From: Chryseobacterium sp. JAH
Lineage (GTDB): Bacteria > Bacteroidota > Bacteroidia > Flavobacteriales > Weeksellaceae
DNA length: 64,000 nucleotides
Assembly: GCF_001507335.1 (NCBI RefSeq)
Contig: NZ_LMAH01000008.1
Location: forward strand, 62,001-126,000
Reading direction: 5' to 3'
A model generated the notes under the pieces. That model was not told the DNA's origin. It ran no database searches and was given only the letters and a program-made list of their open reading frames with translations. Position numbers and translations under genes: made by a program. The number at the start of each line of letters is the position of its first letter. The stretch's first letter is position 1. Positions 56,049 to 64,000 of the stretch are shown piece after piece.

Positions 56049-58544
56049 ATGGAAAAACTAAAAAACTATATCCACGGCGAATGGATAGAAGGTACCGGAA
56101 ACGGAATTCCTTTGTACAATGCCGTGACGGGAGAGCAGGTTGCCGTTTCAGATACAGAAGGGCTGAATTTCAAACAGGCTCTTGATTTCGGAAGAACAGT
56201 CGGCTATAAAAATCTTTCATCCATGACGTTCTATGATCGTGGGGAAATGTTAAAAAAGGTTGCGCTGTATCTTTTGGAAAGAAAGAAAAAATATTACGAT
56301 TTATCCTATAAAACAGGGGCAACGCACGCAGATTCATGGGTTGATATTGAAGGAGGTTTTGGAACATTTTTCACGTATTCAGGATTGGCCAAGAGAATGC
56401 TCCCGAACACACCGTTCTGGGTAGATGGTGAAACTCAGAAAATTTCTGCCAACGGAACTTTTCTCGGAACTCATATTTTGACACCGAGTGAAGGAGTTTC
56501 TGTACAAATCAATGCATACAATTTTCCTGTTTGGGGTATGTTGGAAAAACTGTCGACTTCTTTATTGGCGGGTGTTCCAAGTATTGTGAAGCCGTCTCCT
56601 TACGGTTCTTATTTAACGAATGCTGTTTTTCAGGATATGATTGAAAGTGGCGTTCTTCCTGAAGGTGCGCTTCAATTGGTTTGCGGTGAGCCGGGAAATA
56701 TTCTGGATTATGTTCAGGATGGAGATTCTGTATTGTTTACAGGTTCTGCAACAACGGGTAGAAAATTGAAATCTTTACCTTCTGTTTCAGGAAATGCTGT
56801 CCGTTTCAACATGGAAGCAGATTCTTTAAACTGTTCGATTCTTGGATTGGATGCAAAACCGGGAACGCCCGAATTTGATTTATTCATCAAAGAAGTTCGT
56901 ACCGAAATGACGACTAAAGCCGGACAGAAATGTACAGCAATCAGAAGAATTTTGGTTCCTGAAAACTTAATTGGAGACGTTCAGAATGCTTTGTCTAAAG
57001 CTTTAGATCAGACGAAAATCGGAAATCCATTAAGCCGAGAAACGAGAATGGGTTCTTTGGTCGGAAAACAGCAGTACGATGAGGTCTTAAGAAAGGTTGA
57101 TATTCTGAAAACTGAAAACGAACTAATCTACGATGGAAAACACGAATTGGTAGCTGCAGATTACGAGAACGGAGCATTTATGTCTCCGAAATTGTTTTTA
57201 AATGATTCTCCGTTCACTAAAAATATCTCTCACGATGTCGAAGCTTTCGGTCCGGTTTCTACATTGATGCCTTACAAAGATGCAGAAGAAGCTGCGGCGT
57301 TGGCAAAACGAGGAAAGGGAAGTTTGGTAGGATCCATTGTTTCTCACGATGAAAAATTCGTAGCTGAAACTTCATGGAAAATGGCTTCTCAGCACGGAAG
57401 AATCTTCGTGTTAAACAGAGACAATGCGAAAGAAAGTACAGGTCACGGTTCTCCGCTACCAACTTTGATGCATGGTGGTCCCGGAAGAGCAGGCGGCGGT
57501 GAAGAAATGGGTGGACTGAACGGTCTTCATTTCTTCCTTCAGAAAACAGCCATTCAGGGTTCACCGGATATTTTGACGGCGATTACGAAAGTATATCAGC
57601 AAGGTGCTGAGAAAAAGTATTCAGACAAACATCCTTTCCAGAAATATTTTGAGGAAGTTGAGGTTGGAGATTCTCTTGAAACAGCAGGAAGAACAGTTAC
57701 TGATGCAGATATTGTTAACTTCTCCAATGTTTCATGGGACCATTTCTACGCACACACAGACGCAACGAGTTTATCAGGAACGATTTTCGATAAAACGGTT
57801 GCTCACGGATATTTTATCCTTTCTGCAGCAGCCGGATTGTTTGTCTCAGGCAAAAAAGGTCCTGTTATTGCCAACTACGGATTGGAAAACTGTTCATTCT
57901 TCAAACCGGTTTATGCCGGAGATACGATTACCGTTTATTTAACGGCAAAAGAAAAGATTAACCGAGGTGTGAAAGGAAGAAATATTCCTTCAGGAGTGGT
58001 AAAATGGTTGGTTGAAGTAGTGAACCAGAGAGATGAGGTGGTTTGTGTAGCGACGATTTTAACGTTGGTAGCAAAACATTCTCCGTTTATTGATTTTAAA
58101 GTTCAGAATATTCAGAAAAAACTGAATGCACTAACTGAAAATACACAGCCTGTTTTTGGAAATTTCACTCCGCAATTGATGGTTGAACATTTGGAAGAGG
58201 TTTTAAGAAACGGTTTCGGCGATCTGAAGCCGGAAGATTTTGACGAAATTCCGGAAGAAAAATTAGAAAAACTTCAGGACTGGTTGTACACCGATATGAA
58301 GATTCGTCCGGGAGCGCAATATCCATTATGGAAAGAAGGTGAAGTTCCTCAAAACAAAAATAAAAATCTTGATGCTGCTAAAACTCAGTTAGTAGAAACA
58401 TTAAAAGAGTTTACGGTTTATTTCAAAGAAAATCCTTTTGCGGAACATTACAATCCAAGATTCGGACATTTGAATAAAGAGATGATGGAGCTTTTCCAAA
58501 GAAAACATTTTACGCATCATTTTGAGCAGTTTGGACTGATTTAA
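56049..58544 (+). CDS. paaZ: Bifunctional ring-opening enzyme PaaZ with extra C-terminal DUF1569 domain
   Basis: An 831-residue protein. Residues 1-520 are the aldehyde dehydrogenase part (oxidises the ring-opened semialdehyde), with MEADSLNCSI and catalytic Cys in AGQKCTAIRRI. Residues about 530-676 are the MaoC-like hydratase that opens oxepin-CoA (NVSWDHFYAHTDATSL, with the Asp-His pair). E. coli PaaZ ends near here (681 residues). This one continues for 155 residues with a helical domain whose end, NPRFGHLNKEMM ... RKHFTHHFEQFGL, has the His pattern of DUF1569/DinB proteins. It is 110 bases after the esterase gene, with its own terminator downstream. Confidence 0.93.
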   Translation: MEKLKNYIHGEWIEGTGNGIPLYNAVTGEQVAVSDTEGLNFKQALDFGRTVGYKNLSSMTFYDRGEMLKKVALYLLERKKKYYDLSYKTGATHADSWVDIEGGFGTFFTYSGLAKRMLPNTPFWVDGETQKISANGTFLGTHILTPSEGVSVQINAYNFPVWGMLEKLSTSLLAGVPSIVKPSPYGSYLTNAVFQDMIESGVLPEGALQLVCGEPGNILDYVQDGDSVLFTGSATTGRKLKSLPSVSGNAVRFNMEADSLNCSILGLDAKPGTPEFDLFIKEVRTEMTTKAGQKCTAIRRILVPENLIGDVQNALSKALDQTKIGNPLSRETRMGSLVGKQQYDEVLRKVDILKTENELIYDGKHELVAADYENGAFMSPKLFLNDSPFTKNISHDVEAFGPVSTLMPYKDAEEAAALAKRGKGSLVGSIVSHDEKFVAETSWKMASQHGRIFVLNRDNAKESTGHGSPLPTLMHGGPGRAGGGEEMGGLNGLHFFLQKTAIQGSPDILTAITKVYQQGAEKKYSDKHPFQKYFEEVEVGDSLETAGRTVTDADIVNFSNVSWDHFYAHTDATSLSGTIFDKTVAHGYFILSAAAGLFVSGKKGPVIANYGLENCSFFKPVYAGDTITVYLTAKEKINRGVKGRNIPSGVVKWLVEVVNQRDEVVCVATILTLVAKHSPFIDFKVQNIQKKLNALTENTQPVFGNFTPQLMVEHLEEVLRNGFGDLKPEDFDEIPEEKLEKLQDWLYTDMKIRPGAQYPLWKEGEVPQNKNKNLDAAKTQLVETLKEFTVYFKENPFAEHYNPRFGHLNKEMMELFQRKHFTHHFEQFGLI

Positions 58545-58570
58545 TTTAAAATAATTGATGGAATTTATAC

Positions 58571-58602
58571 TCCCTTTTGGCTATTTGCTAAAAGGGATTT
58601 TT
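58571..58602 (+). terminator. Terminator of paaZ
   Basis: TCCCTTTTGGC (58571-58581), loop TATTT, GCTAAAAGGGA (58587-58597), one G-T pair, then TTTTT. Confidence 0.8.
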
Positions 58603-58799
58603 AGTATATTTAAATATAAAATTTTTTTGATGCTTGCTATTGTAACTAATTTTGGTTCAAATCTTTTTTCAAATTTAAATCCTGAACACTTGCAACCAGA
58701 AAATTTTGTACATTATTTTAAATAATTTGAATTGATTTAGTTAAATAAAATACAGATATTTGGAGAAGCTTAATACGGCTTCATTTTAATTAAAAATAT

Positions 58800-59336
58800 A
58801 TGGAAATACAATTTTTCAAGGATTTCGACTTTAAAGGTTTTTGGAGTGAGTGCAGTTATTCTGCAAGAGATTATATTGGGAATATTCCTGATAATGAAAT
58901 GATCGATTCTGTTCAGAAAGAATTGGGATATAAACTTCCGGGCTCTTATATTCAGATGATGAAAACACAAAACGGCGGATTGGCAAATAAATCTGTTTTT
59001 CCTACTGCTGAAGCCAATTCTTGGGCAGATGACCATGTAGCAATAACCGGTATTATGGGTATTGGAAGAGAAAGGATTTATTCTCTTTGCGGAGAAAAAG
59101 GAAGTCGGTTTGTGATTGAAGAGTTAGGATATCCCGCTATCGGTGTGTATTTTGCTGACTGTCCTTCCGCAGGAAACGATATGGTTGCTCTTGATTATAC
59201 AAACTGCGGCAAAGATGGTGAGCCGGAGATAGTACATGTAGATCTTGAGAACGGTTTTAAAAAGACTTTTTTAGCCAAAGATTTTGAAACTTTTATTAAA
59301 GGTTTAAAAAAAGAGGAAGAATTTGATGTAGAATGA
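58800..59336 (+). CDS. SMI1/KNR4 family protein
   Basis: A 178-residue soluble protein of the SMI1/KNR4 (SUKH) superfamily. It has ELGYKLPGSYIQMMKTQNGG (about residues 41-60), the family's central helix and turn, a GIGRE strand, and FVIEELGYPAIGVYFADCPS with the acidic end YTNC...EPEIVHVDLE. Many bacterial members are immunity proteins against polymorphic toxins. No toxin gene is beside it, so here it is an orphan. About 200 bases of AT-rich sequence without clear features precede it. Confidence 0.8.
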   Translation: MEIQFFKDFDFKGFWSECSYSARDYIGNIPDNEMIDSVQKELGYKLPGSYIQMMKTQNGGLANKSVFPTAEANSWADDHVAITGIMGIGRERIYSLCGEKGSRFVIEELGYPAIGVYFADCPSAGNDMVALDYTNCGKDGEPEIVHVDLENGFKKTFLAKDFETFIKGLKKEEEFDVE

Positions 59337-59418
59337 CGCGTCAGCAAACGATTGAGATATAAAGAAATTTTATCAAAAAATATAAAGAAGACCATTGTCA
59401 AAGAAGATTAAAATCTAA

Positions 59419-60204
59419 ATGATGCCCTGGAGTCCCGAAATTTACAATCAGTTTAAAAACATTCGCTATCAGCCGTTCTTCGATTTAATGAGCTTAATTT
59501 CATCAGAGCATTTGAAAAAAGCAATCGACATCGGATGTGGAACCGGCGAACAAACGCATATTTTGTCTGAAAAATTTGAAAATGCAGTTTTTTTTGGCAT
59601 CGATTCTTCTGCAGAAATGCTTGCTGATGTCAAACAGTTTCAAAATGACAGGCTTCATTTCAGTAAAATAACTGTTGAAGATTTATGTAAATCAGATGAA
59701 AAATTCGATTTAATTTTCAGCAATGCTGCATTGCAATGGTCTGATGATCATCACACGTTATTTCCCACATTGTTGTCGATGCTCACCAATAATGGGCAGC
59801 TTGCAATACAAATGCCTGTGCAGGCAGAAAATATTCTGAATCAAATTTTGTTTAAACTTGCCTCTGAAGAACCTTTTTGTACTTATCTGGAGGGATGGAA
59901 CAGAGTTTCACCAGTTTTAAGTATAGATGAATATGCGCAGATTATGTTCAATGGCGGGCTAAGAGAGTTAAATATTTCCGTGAAAGTTTATCCCATTATT
60001 GCTGATGATTCAGAAAATCTTTTTCAGTTCATTTCCGGTTCATCGCTAATTCCGTATTTGGAGAGACTGGATGAAGAGCGAAAAGGGGATTTTATTTCAG
60101 AATATAAAAGGAGAATTAATCTTCATTTCAAAAAATTCCCTGCTATCTACGCATTCAAGCGTTTGCTGCTTTACGGCAAAATGCAGGCGAATATTTCTCG
60201 ATAA
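59419..60204 (+). CDS. SAM-dependent methyltransferase (trans-aconitate methyltransferase-like)
   Basis: A 261-residue class I methyltransferase. The start MPWSPEIYNQF and the SAM loop AIDIGCGTGEQTHIL (about residues 35-49), GIDSSAEML, FDLIFSNAALQWSDDHHTL and the later QMPVQ strand follow trans-aconitate 2-methyltransferase (Tam) closely in layout. The substrate is inferred from likeness only. A lone gene; 82 bases after the SMI1/KNR4 gene, possibly co-transcribed. Confidence 0.82.
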   Translation: MMPWSPEIYNQFKNIRYQPFFDLMSLISSEHLKKAIDIGCGTGEQTHILSEKFENAVFFGIDSSAEMLADVKQFQNDRLHFSKITVEDLCKSDEKFDLIFSNAALQWSDDHHTLFPTLLSMLTNNGQLAIQMPVQAENILNQILFKLASEEPFCTYLEGWNRVSPVLSIDEYAQIMFNGGLRELNISVKVYPIIADDSENLFQFISGSSLIPYLERLDEERKGDFISEYKRRINLHFKKFPAIYAFKRLLLYGKMQANISR

Positions 60205-60331
60205 AACATAACTCCACAGGGAGGCGAAAGTTTAATCTGTAAACAAAAAACAGAAGTTTTAAACGGTAAAAAAATTATTGGAATATAAAGAACAATCATT
60301 TTGAATGTATCAATATTTATTTAGATTAAAC

Positions 60332-60339
60332 TATTTTTG
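60332..60339 (+). promoter_or_regulatory. -7 box of the crotonase-family gene
   Basis: TATTTTTG matches TAnnTTTG exactly, 33 bases before ATG 60373; the -33 element is unclear. Confidence 0.4.
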
Positions 60340-60372
60340 TAATTAGTAAATATCAAACTATATTTTAAAGAA

Positions 60373-61137
60373 ATGAACGACTTTGTAACCTCAGAAATTA
60401 AAAACAATATTGCCGAGATCACATTCGGAACACAGAAAAGCAATGCTCTTCCCGGAGCGATTCTTGAAAAATTGGCTCAGACAATTTTAGATGAAGGAGC
60501 TAAAAATGAAGTGAAAGCTATTCTTGTAAAAAGTGAAGGCGAAAAAGCGTTTTGCGCCGGAGCAAGTTTTGACGAATTGTTGGCAATTGAAGAGCTTGAT
60601 GCATCTACAAAGTTTTTTGGAGGCTTTGCAAAAGTTTTAAATGCCATGAGAAACTGTGGTAAAATCGTCGTGGTAAGAGTTCAGGGAAAAACAACCGGAG
60701 GAGGTGTAGGATTGGCTTGCGGAGCAGATTACTGTTTTGCAACGAAAGATTCTGCATTGGCTCTTACGGAGATCAATCTAGGGATCGGTCCTTTTGTTAT
60801 TGGTCCTTATGTAGAAAGAAAAATCGGAAAATCCCAGTTTTCGGCAATGGCAATTGATGCAGATTTCAGATCCGCAGATTGGGCAGAGCAGCATAATATT
60901 TATCACTCAGTGTCAGAAACCATTGCTGATATGGATTCAAAGCTTGAAAAGTTTTTACTTACGTTAGCATCTAGAAGCGAAGATGCTTTAGCTTTGATCA
61001 AGAAAGTTTCATGGGAAGGAACTGAATATTTTAACGAATTGATGCCGGCAAGAATTCATATGAGTGCAAGCCTAATTTTGGAAGATTCTGCCAAGAAAAA
61101 CATCGAAGCAATCAAAGAAAGATTAAGAACAAAATAA
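60373..61137 (+). CDS. Enoyl-CoA hydratase/isomerase (crotonase) family protein
   Basis: A 254-residue crotonase-fold protein with EKAFCAGASFDELLA (oxyanion loop, about residues 57-71) and TTGGGVGLACGADYCFATK, then ALTEINLGIGP. Of the two catalytic Glu of hydratases, the first is replaced by Val (GGGVGLA) while the second (LTEINLG) is kept, so it is probably not a standard hydratase. It lies 1.8 kb beyond paaZ with its own -7 box. It is the only candidate in the window for the missing PaaF, but the active-site change argues against it. Confidence 0.8.
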   Translation: MNDFVTSEIKNNIAEITFGTQKSNALPGAILEKLAQTILDEGAKNEVKAILVKSEGEKAFCAGASFDELLAIEELDASTKFFGGFAKVLNAMRNCGKIVVVRVQGKTTGGGVGLACGADYCFATKDSALALTEINLGIGPFVIGPYVERKIGKSQFSAMAIDADFRSADWAEQHNIYHSVSETIADMDSKLEKFLLTLASRSEDALALIKKVSWEGTEYFNELMPARIHMSASLILEDSAKKNIEAIKERLRTK

Positions 61138-61139
61138 AA

Positions 61140-61184
61140 TAGGGTAAATACATCCTTCAAAAAGGGTGTTTTCCCTTTAAGGTT
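61140..61184 (+). terminator. Weak terminator after the crotonase gene
   Basis: AGGGTAAATAC pairs imperfectly with GTGTTTTCCCT (one mismatch, some G-T pairs); only a short T tract follows. Confidence 0.35.
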
Positions 61185-61200
61185 TTGCTTTCATGTAAAG

Positions 61201-61208
61201 TAGTTTTG
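61201..61208 (+). promoter_or_regulatory. -7 box of the lipoprotein gene
   Basis: TAGTTTTG matches TAnnTTTG exactly, 27 bases before ATG 61236. Confidence 0.45.
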
Positions 61209-61235
61209 TATCAATAATTTATAAAACTCTTTATT

Positions 61236-61967
61236 ATGAAAGCAAGATTTTTTTTATGCCTTATGACGGCTGCAACTTTGGTTTTAAGCTGTAAGAATGA
61301 CGACGAAGAAATGACACCACAGCCAGAAGTTTTCAGCTTTAGTAATGTTAACGGTATGAGTACAGGAGCTACTTCTACGGCTGGAACTTCTGTTCCTGCA
61401 GGATATACTTGGAGCGAAGTAAAAGGACCTCAAAGCACTTGGGGACTTAATGGAACAGTGACTGACCGTATGCTGACAGATGATTTTCAGATTCCGGCAG
61501 GTGAAAAGTGGAACATCCAGAACTTTTATTTCTATGCATATCAAACAAGTTTCTCAGGAACTACATTCCCGGTAAGCGATTTTTACTTTGAAATTTATTC
61601 ATCAGACCCGTCTGTTGCAGGTGCAGTAAAAGTGTACGGTGATGTAACAACGAACCGATATGTTTCTGCGGAAGAAACAAAATGGTATAGAATTTTACAG
61701 GGACAAACGGATAATACCAGCCGAAAAATATATAAAATGAAGATACAGTCACCAGATCTTAATCTTAATGCCGGAACATATTGGATTAAGTGGGGTTCAA
61801 AAACGTCTACAGGTACTCATTTCTATCCACAGTTTCCTCATGATGCCGGCAAAGTAAACAATGCACAACAGTTTGTAGTCGCATCCTCTACATGGGTGAA
61901 TTTAGACGACGGCGGACAGAGAGTGAGCTTCCCATTTGAAATTTCTGGAACTAAGCTTCCTAATTGA
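61236..61967 (+). CDS. Putative surface lipoprotein, unknown function
   Basis: A 243-residue protein with a lipoprotein signal (ATLVLSC, Cys19) followed by KNDDEE, an acidic stretch of the kind that sends lipoproteins to the cell surface in this phylum. The mature part is rich in aromatic, Thr and Ser residues and probably a beta-sandwich (NIQNFYFYAYQTSFSG; VSDFYFEIYSSDPSVAG; AGTYWIKWGSKTSTG), like extracellular carbohydrate- or ligand-binding modules. No family is recognised. A single gene with promoter box and strong terminator. Confidence 0.7.
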   Translation: MKARFFLCLMTAATLVLSCKNDDEEMTPQPEVFSFSNVNGMSTGATSTAGTSVPAGYTWSEVKGPQSTWGLNGTVTDRMLTDDFQIPAGEKWNIQNFYFYAYQTSFSGTTFPVSDFYFEIYSSDPSVAGAVKVYGDVTTNRYVSAEETKWYRILQGQTDNTSRKIYKMKIQSPDLNLNAGTYWIKWGSKTSTGTHFYPQFPHDAGKVNNAQQFVVASSTWVNLDDGGQRVSFPFEISGTKLPN

Positions 61968-61986
61968 AATAAATACACCAAATCAC

Positions 61987-62022
61987 AAAAACCATTCTGA
62001 CTCTCAGAATGGTTTTTTTGTT
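61987..62022. terminator. Bidirectional terminator between the lipoprotein and methyltransferase genes
   Basis: AAAAACCATTCTGA (61987-62000), loop CTC, TCAGAATGGTTTTT (62004-62017): a perfect 14-bp stem with A/T tails between convergent genes. Confidence 0.85.
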
Positions 62023-62087
62023 AATTAAGAATCGATATACCTAATCGGCAAAATTAGCGAGAAGTAATTTGGTATAATTAAGTGGTA

Positions 62088-63689
62088 TCAGCTCTTCAAT
62101 AAATTGATAGAAACCGTTGCTAAATCAGAATTGGGAAACTTCCGGAATAATTCCTTATCAATATTCAATCCGGTTTCCAGACAGATTTTCTTAAAGACAT
62201 CAACTTCCAAAATATACTGGTCAGAAAAACCATGCGTAGCTTCATACGCTGTTGCAGGAGTTTTTCCTAAGTTTTCACTCGTCAGTTTTGAATCTAAAGC
62301 ATGTAGTTCAATAATAAGAAGTCCGTTTTTTCTGATATACGGAAGCCATAGCTCAAGATGCTCTTTCAGGCTTTCTTCAACTAAACTATTGGGCAATCTT
62401 TTTCCGCGATGCGCAAATGCTCCGGTGGAAGTGCTGATTCTTTCGCGTCGACTATTTTCAGGAGCTTTCCAGACTCTGTTGTGATCTAGAAAAGTTCTGA
62501 TATTCAGTAAATCTGAAAGATCAATCTCGTAATTTTCTTTTAAATCATCGGATAACTGTTTCGGATTTCCTATGTCCCCCCAGATTACTTTTGCCCAAAT
62601 ATCGTTGTTGATGAGGTTAGCGCGGGTGACTTTCAATGCAGCCTGGTTGTAATCTGCACCAACTAAAAATAAAGGATATTCTTCAAGCATCTTTCCACGC
62701 AGCGTATATCTTTCGATGGTTTCAAAAATATGTTGTATAAATGCTCCGTTACCGCAACCCATATCGAGAACACCTTTTGGCTGCAAATGAATAGGCTGAT
62801 TAAAAATCTGAATAATAAAATCGTTGGCCACTTTAAAATAATTGGAATGCGAGCCGCCGCTTCCCCAAACATTCATTGCCCGGTCCACATGAATTTCATC
62901 TTCGCCTTCTGAGATTTCTCTAATTTTTGAAGCATTTCCAAACAGGAGTTCATCCATTTTATTCAGCAAAGGGAGGTAAGATACCGTAACACCATAGGAT
63001 GCAGCTCTTTTGGCGAAGTAGATTCCGGTTTCGGTAAATTTGTAATTATCACCAGTCTTTTTAAACCAACCCAAAAAAGTCAGGAAATCTAAAACTACTT
63101 CAAAATTCTCAGAATTTTTATGAAATTCTGCAGCCTGAAAAGACGTTTCCATAAAATATTTATGAAACATCCCAGTCATTCCGAGATATACGATGACCGG
63201 ACCAATAATGCAACCTTCAATATGTTTTAAAATTTGCTCCTGAATGTTTTTTTCATCGGCAACATCAGATAGTTGAATTCCAAAATTATCTTTAACAGCT
63301 GTGCTGAGTAATGAGAATTCTTCGATGAACGAAGTTTGATTAATTTGATTTTTAATATCTGTAGAAAGCTTCAGAAACGGAATTACTTTAAGATAAAGCA
63401 AACTGTATTTTTGAAGCAATTGAGTGTTTTTATTTGCTGATATAGATATTTGGTCTTTTTCATTATCTACCTTATAGTCTAAAAAACGTTGTGAGGCCAA
63501 TGTCCGGATTGCTACATTTAAATACCCATCATTAGCATTAAATTCGTCTGAAAGTTCACTCAGTGAAATATTTTTACGTTCGATGATGAAGGCAATGATT
63601 TCTTTTTTTAGTAATGAAACAACGACTGGAGCGGTTACCACGCCGTCTAAGTGCCTGAAGATTTCTGAACGCAAGGTTTCTTTATCCAT
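62088..63689 (-). CDS. Large SAM-dependent methyltransferase with N-terminal winged-helix-like region
   Basis: A 533-residue protein. The N-terminal 230 residues contain two winged-helix-like blocks (IIAFIIERKNISLSELSDEF; VVLDFLTFLGWFKKTGDNYKF). A motif MNVWGSGGSHSNYFK (about 273-287) precedes the SAM loop GVLDMGCGNGAFIQHIF (about 305-321) and GADYNQAALKVTRANL. The C-terminal part has RTFLDHNRVW and LIIELHALDS. The plan resembles methyltransferases of AprA/polyketide type, but no biosynthetic genes adjoin. The substrate is unknown. It is divergent from the gene at 63790. Confidence 0.75.
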   Translation of the reverse strand: MDKETLRSEIFRHLDGVVTAPVVVSLLKKEIIAFIIERKNISLSELSDEFNANDGYLNVAIRTLASQRFLDYKVDNEKDQISISANKNTQLLQKYSLLYLKVIPFLKLSTDIKNQINQTSFIEEFSLLSTAVKDNFGIQLSDVADEKNIQEQILKHIEGCIIGPVIVYLGMTGMFHKYFMETSFQAAEFHKNSENFEVVLDFLTFLGWFKKTGDNYKFTETGIYFAKRAASYGVTVSYLPLLNKMDELLFGNASKIREISEGEDEIHVDRAMNVWGSGGSHSNYFKVANDFIIQIFNQPIHLQPKGVLDMGCGNGAFIQHIFETIERYTLRGKMLEEYPLFLVGADYNQAALKVTRANLINNDIWAKVIWGDIGNPKQLSDDLKENYEIDLSDLLNIRTFLDHNRVWKAPENSRRERISTSTGAFAHRGKRLPNSLVEESLKEHLELWLPYIRKNGLLIIELHALDSKLTSENLGKTPATAYEATHGFSDQYILEVDVFKKICLETGLNIDKELFRKFPNSDLATVSINLLKS

Positions 63690-63740
63690 AGTATATGTTT
63701 TTCTAAAGTTAACAATTTGAATAAATTTTTCGAAAAAAGT

Positions 63741-63770
63741 TTTGATATTTCAAAATATAATATAACTTTG
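63741..63770 (+). promoter_or_regulatory. Consensus promoter of the gene at 63790
   Basis: TTTG (63741-63744), 18 bases, TAACTTTG (63763-63770): the best full match to the Bacteroidota consensus in the window. The start would be near 63777, 13 bases before the ATG. Confidence 0.65.
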
Positions 63771-63789
63771 TAATTCAAAGTTCTTTTAT

Positions 63790-64000
63790 ATGGAATCAAA
63801 AAACTATCACGAAGACTTATCACACATCCGTACCATGATGGAACGATCGTCACGTTTTATTTCACTGAGCGGATTGTCGGGTGTCGTTGCCGGTTTGGCA
63901 GCAATCATTGGAGCGATTTATGTTTACTTTGTTTTTCAGAGAGAAGGGATTGATTATTTCGATGGTGACAGAAATATTTTCGGGAAAGCATTGGTGAGCG
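63790..64000 (+). CDS. Membrane protein of unknown function (N-terminal fragment)
   Basis: An ATG at 63790 opens a frame of 70 codons that runs off the right edge. The protein starts MESKNYHEDLSHIRTMMERS, with a membrane segment at about residues 27-49 (SGVVAGLAAIIGAIYVYFV), then a charged loop (QREGIDYFDGDRN). The amphipathic start and single visible helix resemble small flavobacterial membrane proteins often paired with a winged-helix regulator, which would lie beyond the window. A consensus promoter precedes it. Confidence 0.65.
   Translation, partial: MESKNYHEDLSHIRTMMERSSRFISLSGLSGVVAGLAAIIGAIYVYFVFQREGIDYFDGDRNIFGKALVS

Noticed and set aside
1..64000. tRNA, rRNA, IS elements or prophage
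   Set aside because: No cloverleaf with a GTTC-AA-TC arm, no rRNA stretches, no transposase, integrase or phage structural gene could be seen on either strand.

Overview
The window looks like a chromosomal piece of an AT-rich member of the Bacteroidota, most probably a Chryseobacterium-like flavobacterium (family Weeksellaceae). The reasons are the gene set (bshA for bacillithiol, DUF2851, DUF4254, DUF4292, GH92, OMP_b-brl-type receptors, two M1 peptidases), promoters of the Bacteroidota type (-33 TTTG, -7 TAnnTTTG), and few Shine-Dalgarno sequences. No rRNA, tRNA, IS element, prophage or CRISPR array was seen.

Layout. Bases 1-12.5 kb are mostly minus-strand housekeeping and envelope genes: a GNAT fragment, PspC and DUF2851, bshA, a secreted GH3 enzyme, ribA, DUF4254, tatA, an EnvC-like divisome activator, DUF4292, a sugar-phosphate nucleotidyltransferase and a flippase. 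From 12.6 to 17.3 kb come dihydroorotase, a divergent azoR/hxlR pair with phased operator repeats, an AraC regulator and an aldo/keto reductase. From 17.4 to 25.8 kb come a GH92 mannosidase, a two-component system, a DUF1573 protein, a dienoyl-CoA-reductase-like SDR and an M1 peptidase. From 25.9 to 29.6 kb lies a tight five-gene operon: DUF2589, two unknown proteins, a cytoplasmic subtilase, and a 67-residue protein resembling a free-standing I9 propeptide/inhibitor. This is the best candidate here for an undescribed system. From 29.7 to 43.3 kb come a secreted phosphatase-fold enzyme, a second two-component system with a divergent outer-membrane receptor, a second M1 peptidase, an FKBP lipoprotein, a NarL-type two-component system and clpB.

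From 43.7 to 58.6 kb is a phenylacetate (paa) catabolic cluster: TetR regulator, then paaK-E-A-B-C-D-G-(IVP)-H-I-J-Y, two extra genes and paaZ. PaaK makes phenylacetyl-CoA, PaaABCE epoxidises it (PaaD helps maturation), PaaG isomerises to the oxepin, PaaZ opens and oxidises the ring, and PaaH and PaaJ finish beta-oxidation. A palindrome, CTAACA-AA-TGTTAG, overlies the predicted paaK start site and resembles PaaR operators. Nearly every gap from paaE to paaY is filled by a roughly 90-bp AT-rich hairpin made of AATTTGAAAAT / ATTTTCAAATT units. One hairpin carries a four-helix-bundle (23S rRNA intervening-sequence type) protein gene in its loop. PaaZ carries an unusual C-terminal DUF1569/DinB-like domain. 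A dedicated PaaF was not found.

The last 5.4 kb hold an SMI1/KNR4 protein, two methyltransferases, a crotonase-family protein, a lipoprotein and the start of a membrane protein.
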